Shown in pieces: positions 8,313 through 17,509 of a stretch of DNA of 64,000 nucleotides. The DNA is from Bacteroidota bacterium. Its GTDB lineage: Bacteria; Bacteroidota; Bacteroidia; B-17B0; Aurantibacillaceae. Below the pieces are notes generated by a model. It was not told the DNA's origin. It worked only from the letters and a program-made list of their open reading frames with translations, and ran no database searches. Both the position numbers and the translations under genes were made by a program. The stretch lies in NCBI GenBank assembly GCA_013297775.1, contig JAAFIL010000002.1, positions 1 to 64,000 on the forward strand. Reading direction: 5' to 3'. Every line of letters begins with the position of its first letter. Position 1 is the first letter of the stretch.

Positions 8313-9377
8313 ATGCAAATTTGTAAAACGATACCTTTAACCACCTTAGCAGTTTTGGCACTAGCTATGGGTTTTACCATGTGTAAGGTAGATCCTAAGA
8401 TAGTGCCAACTTTGCCTGTTAACGACATAAAAGAAATAATACCCGAAGGTTGGCCGCAACCCGTTTACCGCTTTGAACGCAACCCTTTAACGGAAAAGGG
8501 ATTTGCTTTGGGACGAGAGTTATTTTATGATCCAATTCTCTCCAAAGATAACACCATTTCGTGTGGTACTTGCCACCAACAATTTGTTGCGTTTGCCAAC
8601 GCCGATCATGCACTTAGCCATGGCATTGATGGAAAGTTTGGAACACGAAACTCGCCGGGGCTGTTCAATCTTACTTGGCATCCGTCTTTTATGCACGATG
8701 GGGGAGTTAATCATATCGAAAACCAACCCTTAGCACCGGTCGAAAATCCAGTTGAAATGGATGAGAAAATGGCGAATGTGATTGCTAAACTTCAAAGCAG
8801 CGCTAAATACCGCCGGCTATTTAACGATGCCTTCGGAAGCGAAGAAGTGAACTACCAACGTTTTGCTTTTGCTTTTACCCAATTTATGGGCATGATGTAT
8901 TCTTACAACAGCAAGTACGATGCCGTTAAACGAAAAGAAGGAACCAGTGCTTTTAACGCCTCTGAACAAAAGGGATATGATTTATTTATTGCCAAATGTA
9001 ACAGTTGCCATAAAGAACCTTTGTTTAGCGATTTCTCGTTCAGAAACAATGGCTTATCGGTTAATCCGAATTTAAAAGATAGCGGTCGGGCGCACATCAC
9101 GTTAAATCCACTCGATATTTACAAATTTAAAGTACCCAGTTTACGAAATATAGCACTAACAAGACCGTATATGCACGACGGTCGTTTTGAAACATTAGAA
9201 GAATGCCTTAATCATTACACCAGTGGCGTAACCAATCTATTAAATCTTGACCCTCAATTGCAAAATGGCATTAGCCTTTCTGACCAAGATAAGCAAGATA
9301 TAATTGCATTCTTAAAAACGCTCACTGATTATAAATTTTTATTCGATAAAAAATTTGCAGATCCAAATGGACAATAA
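8313..9377 (+). CDS. MbnH-like di-haem cytochrome c peroxidase / MauG family protein
   Basis: A 354-aa lipoprotein (lipobox FTMC, Cys24) with two c-type haem motifs, CGTCH (84-88) and CNSCH (229-233). The bacterial cytochrome c peroxidase signatures are present: GKFGTRNSPGLFN, HDGGVN, and the late FKVPSLRNIALTRPYMHDG. The family reduces peroxide or, in MauG/MbnH enzymes, uses a bis-Fe(IV) state to oxidise residues of a partner protein. Its location directly behind the MbnP-like gene makes the MbnH role more likely than generic peroxidase. Its 3' end overlaps the next start by 11 bases. Confidence 0.88.
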   Translation: MQICKTIPLTTLAVLALAMGFTMCKVDPKIVPTLPVNDIKEIIPEGWPQPVYRFERNPLTEKGFALGRELFYDPILSKDNTISCGTCHQQFVAFANADHALSHGIDGKFGTRNSPGLFNLTWHPSFMHDGGVNHIENQPLAPVENPVEMDEKMANVIAKLQSSAKYRRLFNDAFGSEEVNYQRFAFAFTQFMGMMYSYNSKYDAVKRKEGTSAFNASEQKGYDLFIAKCNSCHKEPLFSDFSFRNNGLSVNPNLKDSGRAHITLNPLDIYKFKVPSLRNIALTRPYMHDGRFETLEECLNHYTSGVTNLLNLDPQLQNGISLSDQDKQDIIAFLKTLTDYKFLFDKKFADPNGQ

Positions 9378-9750
9378 ACGTTTCAGTAAAACATTACTCT
9401 TGGTGATGTTTGGCCTTATTTTTTTTCAATGTAAAAAAAATAAAATAGGAGGCACGGCCGAAATAAGTGGGCGCGTTTTTCATCACGCCAAACCCATTGC
9501 CAACGCCAGCATTTTTATTAAATACAACGCTAAAGAATTTCCGGGCAACGATACCACAAAATACGATGAACGCTTAAAAGCCGACGCACAAGGAAACTAT
9601 ACCATTAAAGTTTATAAAGGCGATTATTTCCTATTCGCCTTCGGAAAAGACTTTGACATTCCTGCGCCGTATTATGTAAAGGGAGGTATATCCGTTTCTA
9701 TTCGAAACCGCGAAAAAGTAGAAATGAATTTAGCCATTACTGAAGAGTAA
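9367..9750 (+). CDS. carboxypeptidase-regulatory-like lipoprotein in the MbnP/MbnH cluster
   Basis: A 127-aa protein from ATG 9367, which overlaps the peroxidase stop by 11 bases; this coupling favours it over the TTG at 9355. Signal peptide with a lipobox near FFQC, then GGTAEISGRVFHHAKPIANA and a beta-sandwich pattern typical of CarboxypepD_reg-like domains. These domains are structural or binding modules, not peptidases. Probably an accessory periplasmic protein of the copper-linked operon; its exact role is unknown. Confidence 0.65.
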   Translation: MDNKRFSKTLLLVMFGLIFFQCKKNKIGGTAEISGRVFHHAKPIANASIFIKYNAKEFPGNDTTKYDERLKADAQGNYTIKVYKGDYFLFAFGKDFDIPAPYYVKGGISVSIRNREKVEMNLAITEE

Positions 9751-9851
9751 ATCTATTAGGGTCTGTTTATTTTTTATAAAGCCATAGGCTTATTTTATTT
9801 ATAAACGCATAACAATATGCGGTGTAACGATTGGGCTAAACACCAATCTTT

Positions 9852-10850
9852 ATGACAAATAAATTAATTTTTAGCTTCCTTTTGGTGATGAGCCATATAG
9901 GTTACGCTTGCGATATATGTGGCAATTTTATGGGCTTAACCCCATTCGATGGACGCAATTACATTCAACTCTTACACCGCTACCGTTTGTTTAATGGGTA
10001 TCACGTATATCAACAACCCAGCAAACTAATAGTGCCAGGGGCTTACCGAAGCCTATTGCATGGCGATGACACGCTTGCAAACCATGCTTCCAATACCAAC
10101 AATACTTACAGCACATTTGATTACGAGTCGTATAAAGTTTTAGAGTTGCGTGGCAAATGGTTTTTTCATTCAAGATGGGAATTAAACGTTATTGCACCCA
10201 TTGTTCAAAATAAATCGAAGAAAAATAATAACAGTAAATCGGTAACCGCACTCAGCGATCCTACGTTCATGTTGGCTTACCACTTAGTAAAAAAATTAGA
10301 CCACCCTTACTTAAAACATCGGCTAATTTTAGGCTTAGGTTATAAACCACATTTAGCCTCGGCGCAGTTTAAAAGTAAAGATGGGCAACGCATAGATTTA
10401 TTGATGCAACCTGGCACAGGCAGCAGCGATTTATCTTATTACCTCAATTATATAAGCACCTATAAAAATTTTGGATGTAACTTTAATACACTTTTCAAAC
10501 ATAGTTTTGTAAACAAGTATGGCGAACAATTAATGCCCGCATTTAATCACACTTGGGTTTTATTTTATAAACTCAATTTTAAAAATATAACGGTTATTCC
10601 TTCCATCACCAGCAATTACGAGTACACCGAAGGATTAAGAGTAGGAGGCACACTTCAAAAAGGAACGGGGATGCGCGTTGCATTAAGTGGCCCATCAATA
10701 GACCTTGTACTTAAACGGTTTACATTTAGTGGAGGCTATCAACTGCGCGTTATGGAGCGCGTTTCGTCGGCTAGTAATCTATCTAACGTAAGTCGCTTTT
10801 TTGTAGCTGTAACCTTTGGTTTTGATAAAACAGCTTATGTTTTTAAATAA
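9852..10850 (+). CDS. 'CDICG' envelope protein of the MbnP/MbnH cluster
   Basis: A 332-aa protein with an N-terminal signal peptide ending near Ala19, followed at once by the Cys pair CDICGNFMG. The rest is a beta-rich, aromatic pattern (LLHRYRLFNGYH, LELRGKWFFHSRWELNVIAPI, LILGLGYKPH) ending in an F/V-rich strand, consistent with an outer-membrane barrel of transporter-like type. I recall Bacteroidota proteins starting CDICGC in similar settings with MbnP-like genes, but no function is proven. It is the last gene of the cluster, 101 bases after the previous one. A surface copper uptake or exchange role is inference. Confidence 0.6.
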   Translation: MTNKLIFSFLLVMSHIGYACDICGNFMGLTPFDGRNYIQLLHRYRLFNGYHVYQQPSKLIVPGAYRSLLHGDDTLANHASNTNNTYSTFDYESYKVLELRGKWFFHSRWELNVIAPIVQNKSKKNNNSKSVTALSDPTFMLAYHLVKKLDHPYLKHRLILGLGYKPHLASAQFKSKDGQRIDLLMQPGTGSSDLSYYLNYISTYKNFGCNFNTLFKHSFVNKYGEQLMPAFNHTWVLFYKLNFKNITVIPSITSNYEYTEGLRVGGTLQKGTGMRVALSGPSIDLVLKRFTFSGGYQLRVMERVSSASNLSNVSRFFVAVTFGFDKTAYVFK

Positions 10851-11743
10851 TACCAAATTTCAAGAAATCCTTAATCTAACTTGGATTGAACGATAGATAA
10901 AGTTTGTATAACGTCATCTACTGATTATTTTTTGGGCGTGTCCCCTTGTCTATTAATCAGGTTCGTTTTAGCCATTAGCCTATTGAGTAGTTAAAATGGT
11001 AGGTCTAAAATTTAAGTCGGGGTCGGGCTATCGGCTCTAGCCAATGCGGCTTTGGCGGTTTTTGTTGCGGCTGCGGTAGCTTCTGAGGTCGCTTCCTCGC
11101 TCGCACAAAACCACGCCAACGCCTGCATTGGGCTGCCGCCTCTATCCCTCACGCAAAAAAGTTTCTTCTAAATTTTAAGACCCACTTGCCTTATCTCGTC
11201 CTTGTTTAGCGAAGCGTAACGAGGACGTTTGAGAACTGCGTTTATAACGCAGATAAAGTAATGTTGTGGGCGTTACAAACGCCCGTTTAGCCCGTCCTCG
11301 TTTCCGCTAACGCTCAAACAAAGACGAGGGGGAGTGTTGCTTTACACTTTACTGCTTTTGAGGTGGATAAAAATACACCATACATTTAATAAACTTCTTT
11401 CATCCTGAGGACTAGTTCGCAAAACAGCTAGCAATTGCATCTTTAATTTCATTGCCATTCTTGACCTTTAAGCAACTTTCATAGGAACTGGTTAGGGCTT
11501 ACCTCACAGAAAAAGAATTTACATTAACAAAAGCCTTCACACTAACAGCTATTGAGTTTACTTTGAAGAGTCGAAGTTATTTTTCACATCCAAGCAATAA
11601 AAAATAAACACATAATGAGTTCCAAAACTTTTTTTTAAAACATAAAGATGAATAAGATGAGTAAATGGAACTAAATTATAAATCCGATAACTAGGCGGCC
11701 TAATTTCATTTTTTTTTCGCATATTAGCCAAAAATCTACTTTT
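10851..11743. other. 893-bp gap with repeats and a GC-rich island
   Basis: No coding frame is supported. It starts with a short R2-like end (TACCAAATTTCAAG at 10851). A markedly GC-richer patch at about 11020-11160 is unlike its AT-rich surroundings, and repeat R3 follows at 11215-11321. The last 400 bases are AT-rich and featureless and should contain the promoter of the 11744 gene. Confidence 0.5.
11215..11321 (+). repeat. dispersed repeat R3, copy 1
   Basis: About 107 bp that recur in inverted orientation at 34198-34304. Shared blocks include TTTGAGAACTGCGTTT, GTGGGCGTTACAAA, CGTTTAG..CGTCCT and GTTTCCGCT. The sequence contains overlapping short inverted repeats (CGTAACGAGGACG against CGTCCTCGTTTCCGC). 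Origin unknown. Confidence 0.65.
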
Positions 11744-13264
11744 ATGTTCAGTAAAAATTATATTTCATTCAGGTTCATCATCATTTTTTTATTCAGTACA
11801 TTTTATATTAACGCACAAGTAATTACACAAACAGTAACCTATGCCGCAGGGATTCAAACGTTAGCAATACCTGCATGTGTACCCTTTGTTACTATTACTT
11901 GCTATGGTGCCAGCGGTGCCGACGGAACAATAGGTGCCAATAACGCACCCGGTGGAGTAGGCGGTAAAGGCGCTATTGCAAGAGGTGTGTATTCGATTAC
12001 GCCAACAGCTTCTGTTTTAAATATTTATACAGGTGGAGTAGGCACAGGTACATTAGGAGGATTTAACGGCGGTGGCGGTGCCGGAAATGGTTTGGGTATT
12101 GGCGGTGCAGGCGGCGGTTCTACCGATGTTAGAGTAGGGGGCATTGCAATTGCTAACCGCATTATTGTAGCTGGCGGCGGCGGCGGCGGCGGCAATGCGG
12201 GTTGCGCAACCGCTACCATAGGTGGTGGCAATGGTGGCAATGGCGGTGGCAGTGCAGGGTTAAATGGCAGCAGCATAACCTCAGGAACAGACATTGTAAC
12301 AGGCGGATTTGGAGGGGTGGGTCAAACCGCTGGAACTTTAGCAATCGGTTGTTCAACCTTAGTTACAGCCGCCACAAACGGCGGAGGAAATACTTCGGGC
12401 GTTGGTGGCAAAGGCGGTTTCAGTACTTCTACATTGTGTTGTTGCAGTTCTATTGTTAGCGGCGGCGGCGGCGGCGGGGGTTACCGTGGCGGCGGTGGTG
12501 GTGCGGCAGGTGCAATGGGTTCGGCTAATTGTGTATTAAGCGACCGAGCCTCGGGTGGCGGTGGCGCTGGGGGGACTAACTTTTTTGCAGCAGGTTTTAC
12601 TTCAACCCTAGTGAGCGTAGCCTCATTTACAGGAAATGGTTTTGTAGAAATTGCGTATCAAACAGTACCTGTGCCAACCATAACGGTTAACAGTGGCACT
12701 GTGTGCGAGGGTTCGGCTTTTAGCATCGTGCCTTCGGGAGCTGTTTCCTACATCTATCAAGGCGGTTCAGCTTCGGTGAGTCCGCCATCTACTTCTATTT
12801 ATACAGTAGTTGGTAACAACGGCTTGAACTGCGTCAGTGCGTCTGTATCCAGCACGGTTACTGTTATTCCACGACCCGTTCTATCCATTTCTCCAGCAAA
12901 CAATCCCATTTGTTCTAACACCTCTTACATTGCCATACCCGCTGGTGCTAATATTTATACGTTCTCCATTGGTCCCTCTTCTGTTATTGGCACAACAGCC
13001 AATATACCTGGCCCAACCAATACCACAACGCTAAACATTGTAGGAAGCAATACCCTAACCACTTGTTTAAGTTTACCCATTTCAGTAGTGTTCACCGTTA
13101 TTCCACGCCCAGTTGTAACCGTTAACAGCGGCTCTATTTGTGCGGGCAATTCTTATACCATTGTGCCAAGTGGTGCGGTTACTTACAGCATTCAAGGCGG
13201 TTCATTTGCCGTTAGCCCAACAGCAATTATTCGGTTACAGGAACAGGAACAAACGGCTGTTTGA
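11744..13264 (+). CDS. glycine-rich T9SS surface protein, N-terminal part (frameshifted gene)
   Basis: 506 codons before a premature stop. After a signal peptide (about 1-24, INAQ) comes a glycine-rich region (about residues 35-300, with runs of up to nine Gly) of the Gly_rich type, introduced by VTITCYGASGADG. Three Ig-like or PKD-like repeats of about 80 residues follow, each opening PxxxVNSG.xCxG and containing SYxxxGG. The last residues, IIRLQEQEQTAV, break the repeat pattern, and the next frame restores it. It is one gene with 13261-13767. The likely product is a secreted, cell-surface structural or adhesive protein; its role is inference. Confidence 0.7.
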   Translation: MFSKNYISFRFIIIFLFSTFYINAQVITQTVTYAAGIQTLAIPACVPFVTITCYGASGADGTIGANNAPGGVGGKGAIARGVYSITPTASVLNIYTGGVGTGTLGGFNGGGGAGNGLGIGGAGGGSTDVRVGGIAIANRIIVAGGGGGGGNAGCATATIGGGNGGNGGGSAGLNGSSITSGTDIVTGGFGGVGQTAGTLAIGCSTLVTAATNGGGNTSGVGGKGGFSTSTLCCCSSIVSGGGGGGGYRGGGGGAAGAMGSANCVLSDRASGGGGAGGTNFFAAGFTSTLVSVASFTGNGFVEIAYQTVPVPTITVNSGTVCEGSAFSIVPSGAVSYIYQGGSASVSPPSTSIYTVVGNNGLNCVSASVSSTVTVIPRPVLSISPANNPICSNTSYIAIPAGANIYTFSIGPSSVIGTTANIPGPTNTTTLNIVGSNTLTTCLSLPISVVFTVIPRPVVTVNSGSICAGNSYTIVPSGAVTYSIQGGSFAVSPTAIIRLQEQEQTAV

Positions 13265-13767
13265 GTTTACCCGCCATTAGTAATGTATCAGTAGCACCTT
13301 TGCCCAACATTGGTATTCAAAGTTCGGCTAGTTTAATTTGTGTTGGACAAAGTGCCGTTTTAACCCCAAGCGGAGCCGTAAGTTATAGCATTAGTGGCGG
13401 CAACTTTACCATTAGTCCTACGGTTACTACTTCTTACACCATTCAAGCAACAGCCGCTAGTTCGTGTAGCAATTCGGTGGTTTATACGCAAAATGTAAGT
13501 GCTTGCACATCGCTTCAATCCACCTCTCAAAACCTTGAGCGCATTAAAGTGTATCCCAATCCAGTTCAAACATTTTTAAACATCGAAGTAAATGCAACCA
13601 CTTCTGCTACACTAGAAATTATTAATCCATTGGGCCAGGTTATTCAACGCATTAGTTTAGAAGAATCTCTCTATCAATTGAACATGGCAGAATTAGAGTC
13701 AGGGTTGTATTTATTAAAAATTAATCAATCTAATGAACAACGTATTATTAAAGTTATTAAAAATTGA
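13225..13767 (+). CDS. C-terminal part of the same T9SS protein, with sorting domain
   Basis: From 13225 the +1 frame reads NYSVTGTGTNGCLSLPAIS, which completes the broken repeat. A fourth Ig-like repeat (PNIGIQSSASLICVG..) and a typical T9SS type A sorting domain of about 75 residues follow: IKVYPNPVQTFLNIEV, GQVIQRISL, GLYLLKINQ, RIIKVIKN. A separate translation start at GTG/ATG near 13261 would give an exported domain with no signal peptide, so it is not an independent gene. Restoring one A in the short A-run near 13224 would join both parts into about 675 residues. Confidence 0.7.
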   Translation, partial: NYSVTGTGTNGCLSLPAISNVSVAPLPNIGIQSSASLICVGQSAVLTPSGAVSYSISGGNFTISPTVTTSYTIQATAASSCSNSVVYTQNVSACTSLQSTSQNLERIKVYPNPVQTFLNIEVNATTSATLEIINPLGQVIQRISLEESLYQLNMAELESGLYLLKINQSNEQRIIKVIKN

Positions 13768-13867
13768 TGCGTTTCTGAATCAGAAAATACAAGCAGCGTT
13801 AAAAATAAGTTAAGTAAAAGCATTCTAGTCGTTGATTCAAAAAACGAATGAATTGCCGTTTATTTTA

Positions 13868-13875
13868 TACATTTG
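13868..13875 (+). promoter_or_regulatory. -7 box TACATTTG before the YfhO-like gene
   Basis: TACATTTG matches TAnnTTTG and lies 13 bases before the ATG at 13889. The -33 element is not clear. Confidence 0.45.
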
Positions 13876-13888
13876 CTTCACCTAAAAA

Positions 13889-16477
13889 ATGGATATGAAA
13901 TTGAATATGAAGCAAGTTTTGCCTTACTTAACGGCATTGGTTTTGTTTATTGTTATCACCTTATTTTATTTTAAACCACTCCTATCGGGCAAAATCATTT
14001 ATCAACACGATATTGTGCAAGCCAAAGGCATGAGTAAAGAGTTGGTAGATTATAGAACGAGCGAAAACAAAGAAGCCGTATGGACCAACGCCATGTTTGG
14101 GGGGATGCCAGCCTATCAAATTTCCACTTTATACCCAGGCAATTGGTTAGGTAATTTAGATAAAGCCGTAAAATTATTTTTACCGCATCCATCGGGTTAT
14201 GTTTTCTTTTGCTTTCTAGGCTTTTTTATTTTATTGCTATGCCTCGATATTAACCCGTGGTTGGCTATTGCTGGGGCATTGGCATTTGGCTTTTCGTCTT
14301 ACCTACTTATTGTTTTAGAGGCTGGGCACAACTCTAAAATAAATGCAGTTGGGTATTTGCCACCTGTTATTGGAGGTGTTATTTTGTTATTTAAAGGGCG
14401 TTTTTGGCTTGGAACTGCTGTAACTGCTTTTTTTATGGCACTCGAAATAAACGCTAATCACGTTCAAATTACTTATTACGGATTTATGTTGATAGGTGGC
14501 ATTGTAGCCGCTTATTTTTATTACGCTTTAAAAAATAAACAACTGACTATTTTTTTTAAATCCATTTCATTTTTTGTAGTGGCCGCTGTGGTAGCTTTGT
14601 TACCTAACATAGGCAGCTTGTGGTGTACCTACGAATATGGTAAATACACCACACGTGGGCAAACCGAATTAACGATAGATGCAGACATGCGCAGCAATAA
14701 AACCATTGCCACATCGGGTTTAGATAAAGCCTACGTTACACACTGGAGTTACGGCGTTAGCGAAACTATAAACTTTTTTATTCCCAATTACAAAGGCGGC
14801 GGCAGTTCTATCAGCATCAATGAAACGGATAAAAATGCCGTTGAAAAAGTGAATCCAGATTTACGGCAGCAAATTGGCAATTCGCCGGCTTACTTTGGCG
14901 ACCAACCCGGAACAGGCGGACCTTCGTATGTGGGAGCTATCATCATGTTTTTAGCCGTACTTGGTTTATTTATTATTAAACATCCCATTAAATGGGGGGT
15001 AGTAGCAGTAACCCTTTTATGTATTGCCTTGGGGTGGGGAAAAAATTTCATGGGCTTAACTAATTTTTTTCTGGATTATGTGCCAGGCTACAACAAGTTT
15101 AGAGCCGTTACTATTATTATGGTTATTCCCGAAATTACCATTCCACTTTTGTCCATGTTAGCGGTAAACGAGTTGCTAAAGTTTAAATCGTTAAACGATA
15201 CCGTGAAATTAATGTGGCGAGAAAAAGGAGTAGAATTGAAAAAGATTTTAGTGATTGCCTTTGCATTAACGGGCGGTTTTGCTTTGATAGGGTATGTGAT
15301 GCCTAATTTGGTAAACACCTTTACGGCCGAAAACGAAGCCCAACAACTATTGGGGCAATACCTAGAAGCGAATTACCCAAAGCAAGAAGCCGAAGGAGCG
15401 GTGATGCAAGTGATGGAACAATTAACGATAGCCCGCGTTGCTATTTTTAAAGCCGATGCCATGCGTTCGTTTTTACTCATTGCCTTAGCTTTTGGTTTAT
15501 TGTGGGTTTTATTAATGCAAAAAATAAATCGTAATGCGGTGTTTGCAGGTTTAGGTATTTTAATTTTGGTGGATATGTGGACGGTTGATAAACGCTACTT
15601 AAATGATAAATCGTTTGAGTCGAAAGCGCAATACGAAGAACGCTTTGCTAAAACCCAAGCCGATGAAGAAATTTTGAAAGATACCTCTCCCAATTACAGG
15701 GTGTTAAACCTCACCAAATCGTGGACCAACGATGCCAGCACTTCGTATTGGCACAAATCGGTGGGTGGTTACCATGGTGCAAAACTTAAAAAATACCAAG
15801 AGTTAATAGAGTTTCAATTACAAAAAGACGTGTCCAAATTTTACAATGGGCTGAACCAAGCCATGTCCAACGATTCTACTCGACGTGTATTTTTTGAAAG
15901 TTTGAAAATTTTGAACATGTTAAATACCAAATACTTTATAGTACCTGGTGGCGAACGTGGCGAAATGGCTTTACCACTTGCCAACCCAGCAAGTTATGGT
16001 AATGCGTGGTTAATTAAATCGTTGCAAACTGTTGCTAATGCCGATAGCGAAATTGTTGAGTTAGGGCGCATAGATACCCGCAACCAAGCTATTTTACAAG
16101 CTAAAAATCAAGAAGGACTTAATTTAAAAAAGGAGTATTTGGCAACAGGTACAGTTTCATTGAGTGCGTATAAACCCAATTATTTAACGTATAATTTTGA
16201 ATCGGGAACCGATGAATTTGTTGTGTTTTCAGAAATTTATTACCCGAAAGGTTGGAATGCTTACGTGGACGGGCAATTGCAACCTCACATTAACGTAAAC
16301 TATGTGTTGAGAGGAATGCCCATTGCCGCTGGTAAACATAAGATTGAATTTAAGTTTGAACCACAAGCCTATAAAACAGGAAACAGTATTGCTCGAATAG
16401 GTTCTATTGCTTTATTTGGTTTAATTGGAGCGTGCTTATTTTTTTGGTATCGCCAAACAAAAACGCAGCCAAAGTAG
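13889..16477 (+). CDS. YfhO-like polytopic membrane protein
   Basis: An 862-aa inner-membrane protein with about 12 hydrophobic segments. These include residues 13-28, a block at 95-230, and four or five between 350 and 575. They are separated by outer loops, and a soluble C-terminal region (about 600-830) and a last segment near 835-855 follow. Conserved pieces such as QHDIVQAKGM, NAMFGGMPAYQ, EAGHNSKINA and the late YYPKGWNAYVDGQ fit the Bacteroidota YfhO family. YfhO-type proteins are linked to glycosylation of cell-envelope polymers in Gram-positives; the substrate here is unknown. Monocistronic, with its own -7 box. Confidence 0.75.
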   Translation: MDMKLNMKQVLPYLTALVLFIVITLFYFKPLLSGKIIYQHDIVQAKGMSKELVDYRTSENKEAVWTNAMFGGMPAYQISTLYPGNWLGNLDKAVKLFLPHPSGYVFFCFLGFFILLLCLDINPWLAIAGALAFGFSSYLLIVLEAGHNSKINAVGYLPPVIGGVILLFKGRFWLGTAVTAFFMALEINANHVQITYYGFMLIGGIVAAYFYYALKNKQLTIFFKSISFFVVAAVVALLPNIGSLWCTYEYGKYTTRGQTELTIDADMRSNKTIATSGLDKAYVTHWSYGVSETINFFIPNYKGGGSSISINETDKNAVEKVNPDLRQQIGNSPAYFGDQPGTGGPSYVGAIIMFLAVLGLFIIKHPIKWGVVAVTLLCIALGWGKNFMGLTNFFLDYVPGYNKFRAVTIIMVIPEITIPLLSMLAVNELLKFKSLNDTVKLMWREKGVELKKILVIAFALTGGFALIGYVMPNLVNTFTAENEAQQLLGQYLEANYPKQEAEGAVMQVMEQLTIARVAIFKADAMRSFLLIALAFGLLWVLLMQKINRNAVFAGLGILILVDMWTVDKRYLNDKSFESKAQYEERFAKTQADEEILKDTSPNYRVLNLTKSWTNDASTSYWHKSVGGYHGAKLKKYQELIEFQLQKDVSKFYNGLNQAMSNDSTRRVFFESLKILNMLNTKYFIVPGGERGEMALPLANPASYGNAWLIKSLQTVANADSEIVELGRIDTRNQAILQAKNQEGLNLKKEYLATGTVSLSAYKPNYLTYNFESGTDEFVVFSEIYYPKGWNAYVDGQLQPHINVNYVLRGMPIAAGKHKIEFKFEPQAYKTGNSIARIGSIALFGLIGACLFFWYRQTKTQPK

Positions 16478-16639
16478 CAAAAGGGTTTTATCTAAAACGA
16501 AACACAGGCACAAACGCATTTAACCAAAAGCTATTCTTTCTGTTTAAAAAATACGCGCTAAGGTTTTTATTATGTCCAAAATTTAATTTCCGTTTGTTGA
16601 AAATTAATAGGCTATGAGTACCAACACTTTACTCATAGC

Positions 16640-16705
16640 TCCCTTTGCATACTTTGCGCCTTTGCGTGCCATATCCGAGATTTTAGTTGTTATTCTAAAG
16701 CAAGG
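16640..16705 (-). repeat. partial inverted copy of repeat R2
   Basis: Read on the minus strand, CTTTAGAATAA followed by GGCACGCAAAGGCGCAAAG matches the middle of R2 at 3601-3765. The ends are missing. Confidence 0.45.
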
Positions 16706-16800
16706 CTTTTTTCAAATTAAGTATAAGTGATCCATTCAATTTTAAGGCCATTAAATAAAAATTGTTATAATAGTATTACTATTACTAAACATTGTTTAAC

Positions 16801-16808
16801 TATCTTTG
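16801..16808 (+). promoter_or_regulatory. -7 box TATCTTTG of the tetR - exporter operon
   Basis: TATCTTTG matches TAnnTTTG. It overlaps the TTG at 16806, which rules that codon out as a start, and sits 24 bases before ATG 16833. Confidence 0.45.
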
Positions 16809-16832
16809 TTAAAAGTAAGGATATTAAACAAA

Positions 16833-17504
16833 ATGAACGTTTTTGTTAACTTAAAAATAAATCAAAAACTATTTTTGAAAAACCCTGTCGAAACAGAGTT
16901 AGGTCGAAAAATAGTTGGTCAATCTATTTTTTTAATTGATAAAATTGGTTTTGAAACCTTCACTTTTAAAAAATTGGCTCAAGCCATTGAAACTACCGAA
17001 GCCAGCATTTACCGCTATTTTGAAAACAAGCATCAGTTATTATTATATTTAACTTCTTGGTATTGGGGATATCTCGATTTCAAAATTGAATACAGCACCA
17101 CCCATTTAAAATCGGCACGGCAACGTTTAAAACTCATTTTAAAAATAATTACCGAAAATCAAGTTGATGATTTGAATGATGAATACATTCACTTGGGTAG
17201 GCTTCAAAAGATTATTGTTTCTGAAGCCACCAAATCTTACCTTGTAAAAAATGTAGATGACATCAATAAATACGGTGCATTTAGCGAATATAAAGCGTTA
17301 AGTCAACGCATCTGCAAAGCTATATTAGACTTAGACCCCAAAGCCCGTTACGCCAAATCTATTGCCAGTATGTTGCTCGAAACCGCTCGGCAGCAATTAT
17401 TTTTTGCCGAGCATTTACCAGCGCTAACCGATGTAAAAAAACATAAAAACGAAGAAATAGCACACTTGTTAGAGCATATTATATTTAATTTAGTAGAAGA
17501 ATAA
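16833..17504 (+). CDS. TetR/AcrR-family transcriptional regulator
   Basis: A 223-aa protein from ATG 16833. The N-terminal helix-turn-helix (about residues 30-75) shows the TetR pattern: LIDKIGFETFTFKKLAQAIE, then TTEASIYRYFENKHQLL. The C-terminal helical domain would bind ligand or dimerise and is not recognisably similar to a named subgroup. First gene of a five-gene run; the next start is 5 bases downstream. It probably represses its own operon, which encodes a CutA-like protein and a tripartite exporter. The inducer is unknown. I see no clear palindromic operator in the 30 bases around the -7 box. Confidence 0.85.
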   Translation: MNVFVNLKINQKLFLKNPVETELGRKIVGQSIFLIDKIGFETFTFKKLAQAIETTEASIYRYFENKHQLLLYLTSWYWGYLDFKIEYSTTHLKSARQRLKLILKIITENQVDDLNDEYIHLGRLQKIIVSEATKSYLVKNVDDINKYGAFSEYKALSQRICKAILDLDPKARYAKSIASMLLETARQQLFFAEHLPALTDVKKHKNEEIAHLLEHIIFNLVEE

Positions 17505-17509
17505 AACGT

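Noticed and set aside
12025-12294. Minus-strand Pro-rich 89-aa open frame
   Set aside because: It is the antisense of the Gly-rich repeat coding region; Gly codons read as Pro on the other strand.
12160-12560. Repetitive GGC/GGT runs as a possible CRISPR or tandem repeat array
   Set aside because: The runs are irregular Gly codons within a coding frame, with no spacer-repeat spacing. No CRISPR array is seen anywhere in the window.
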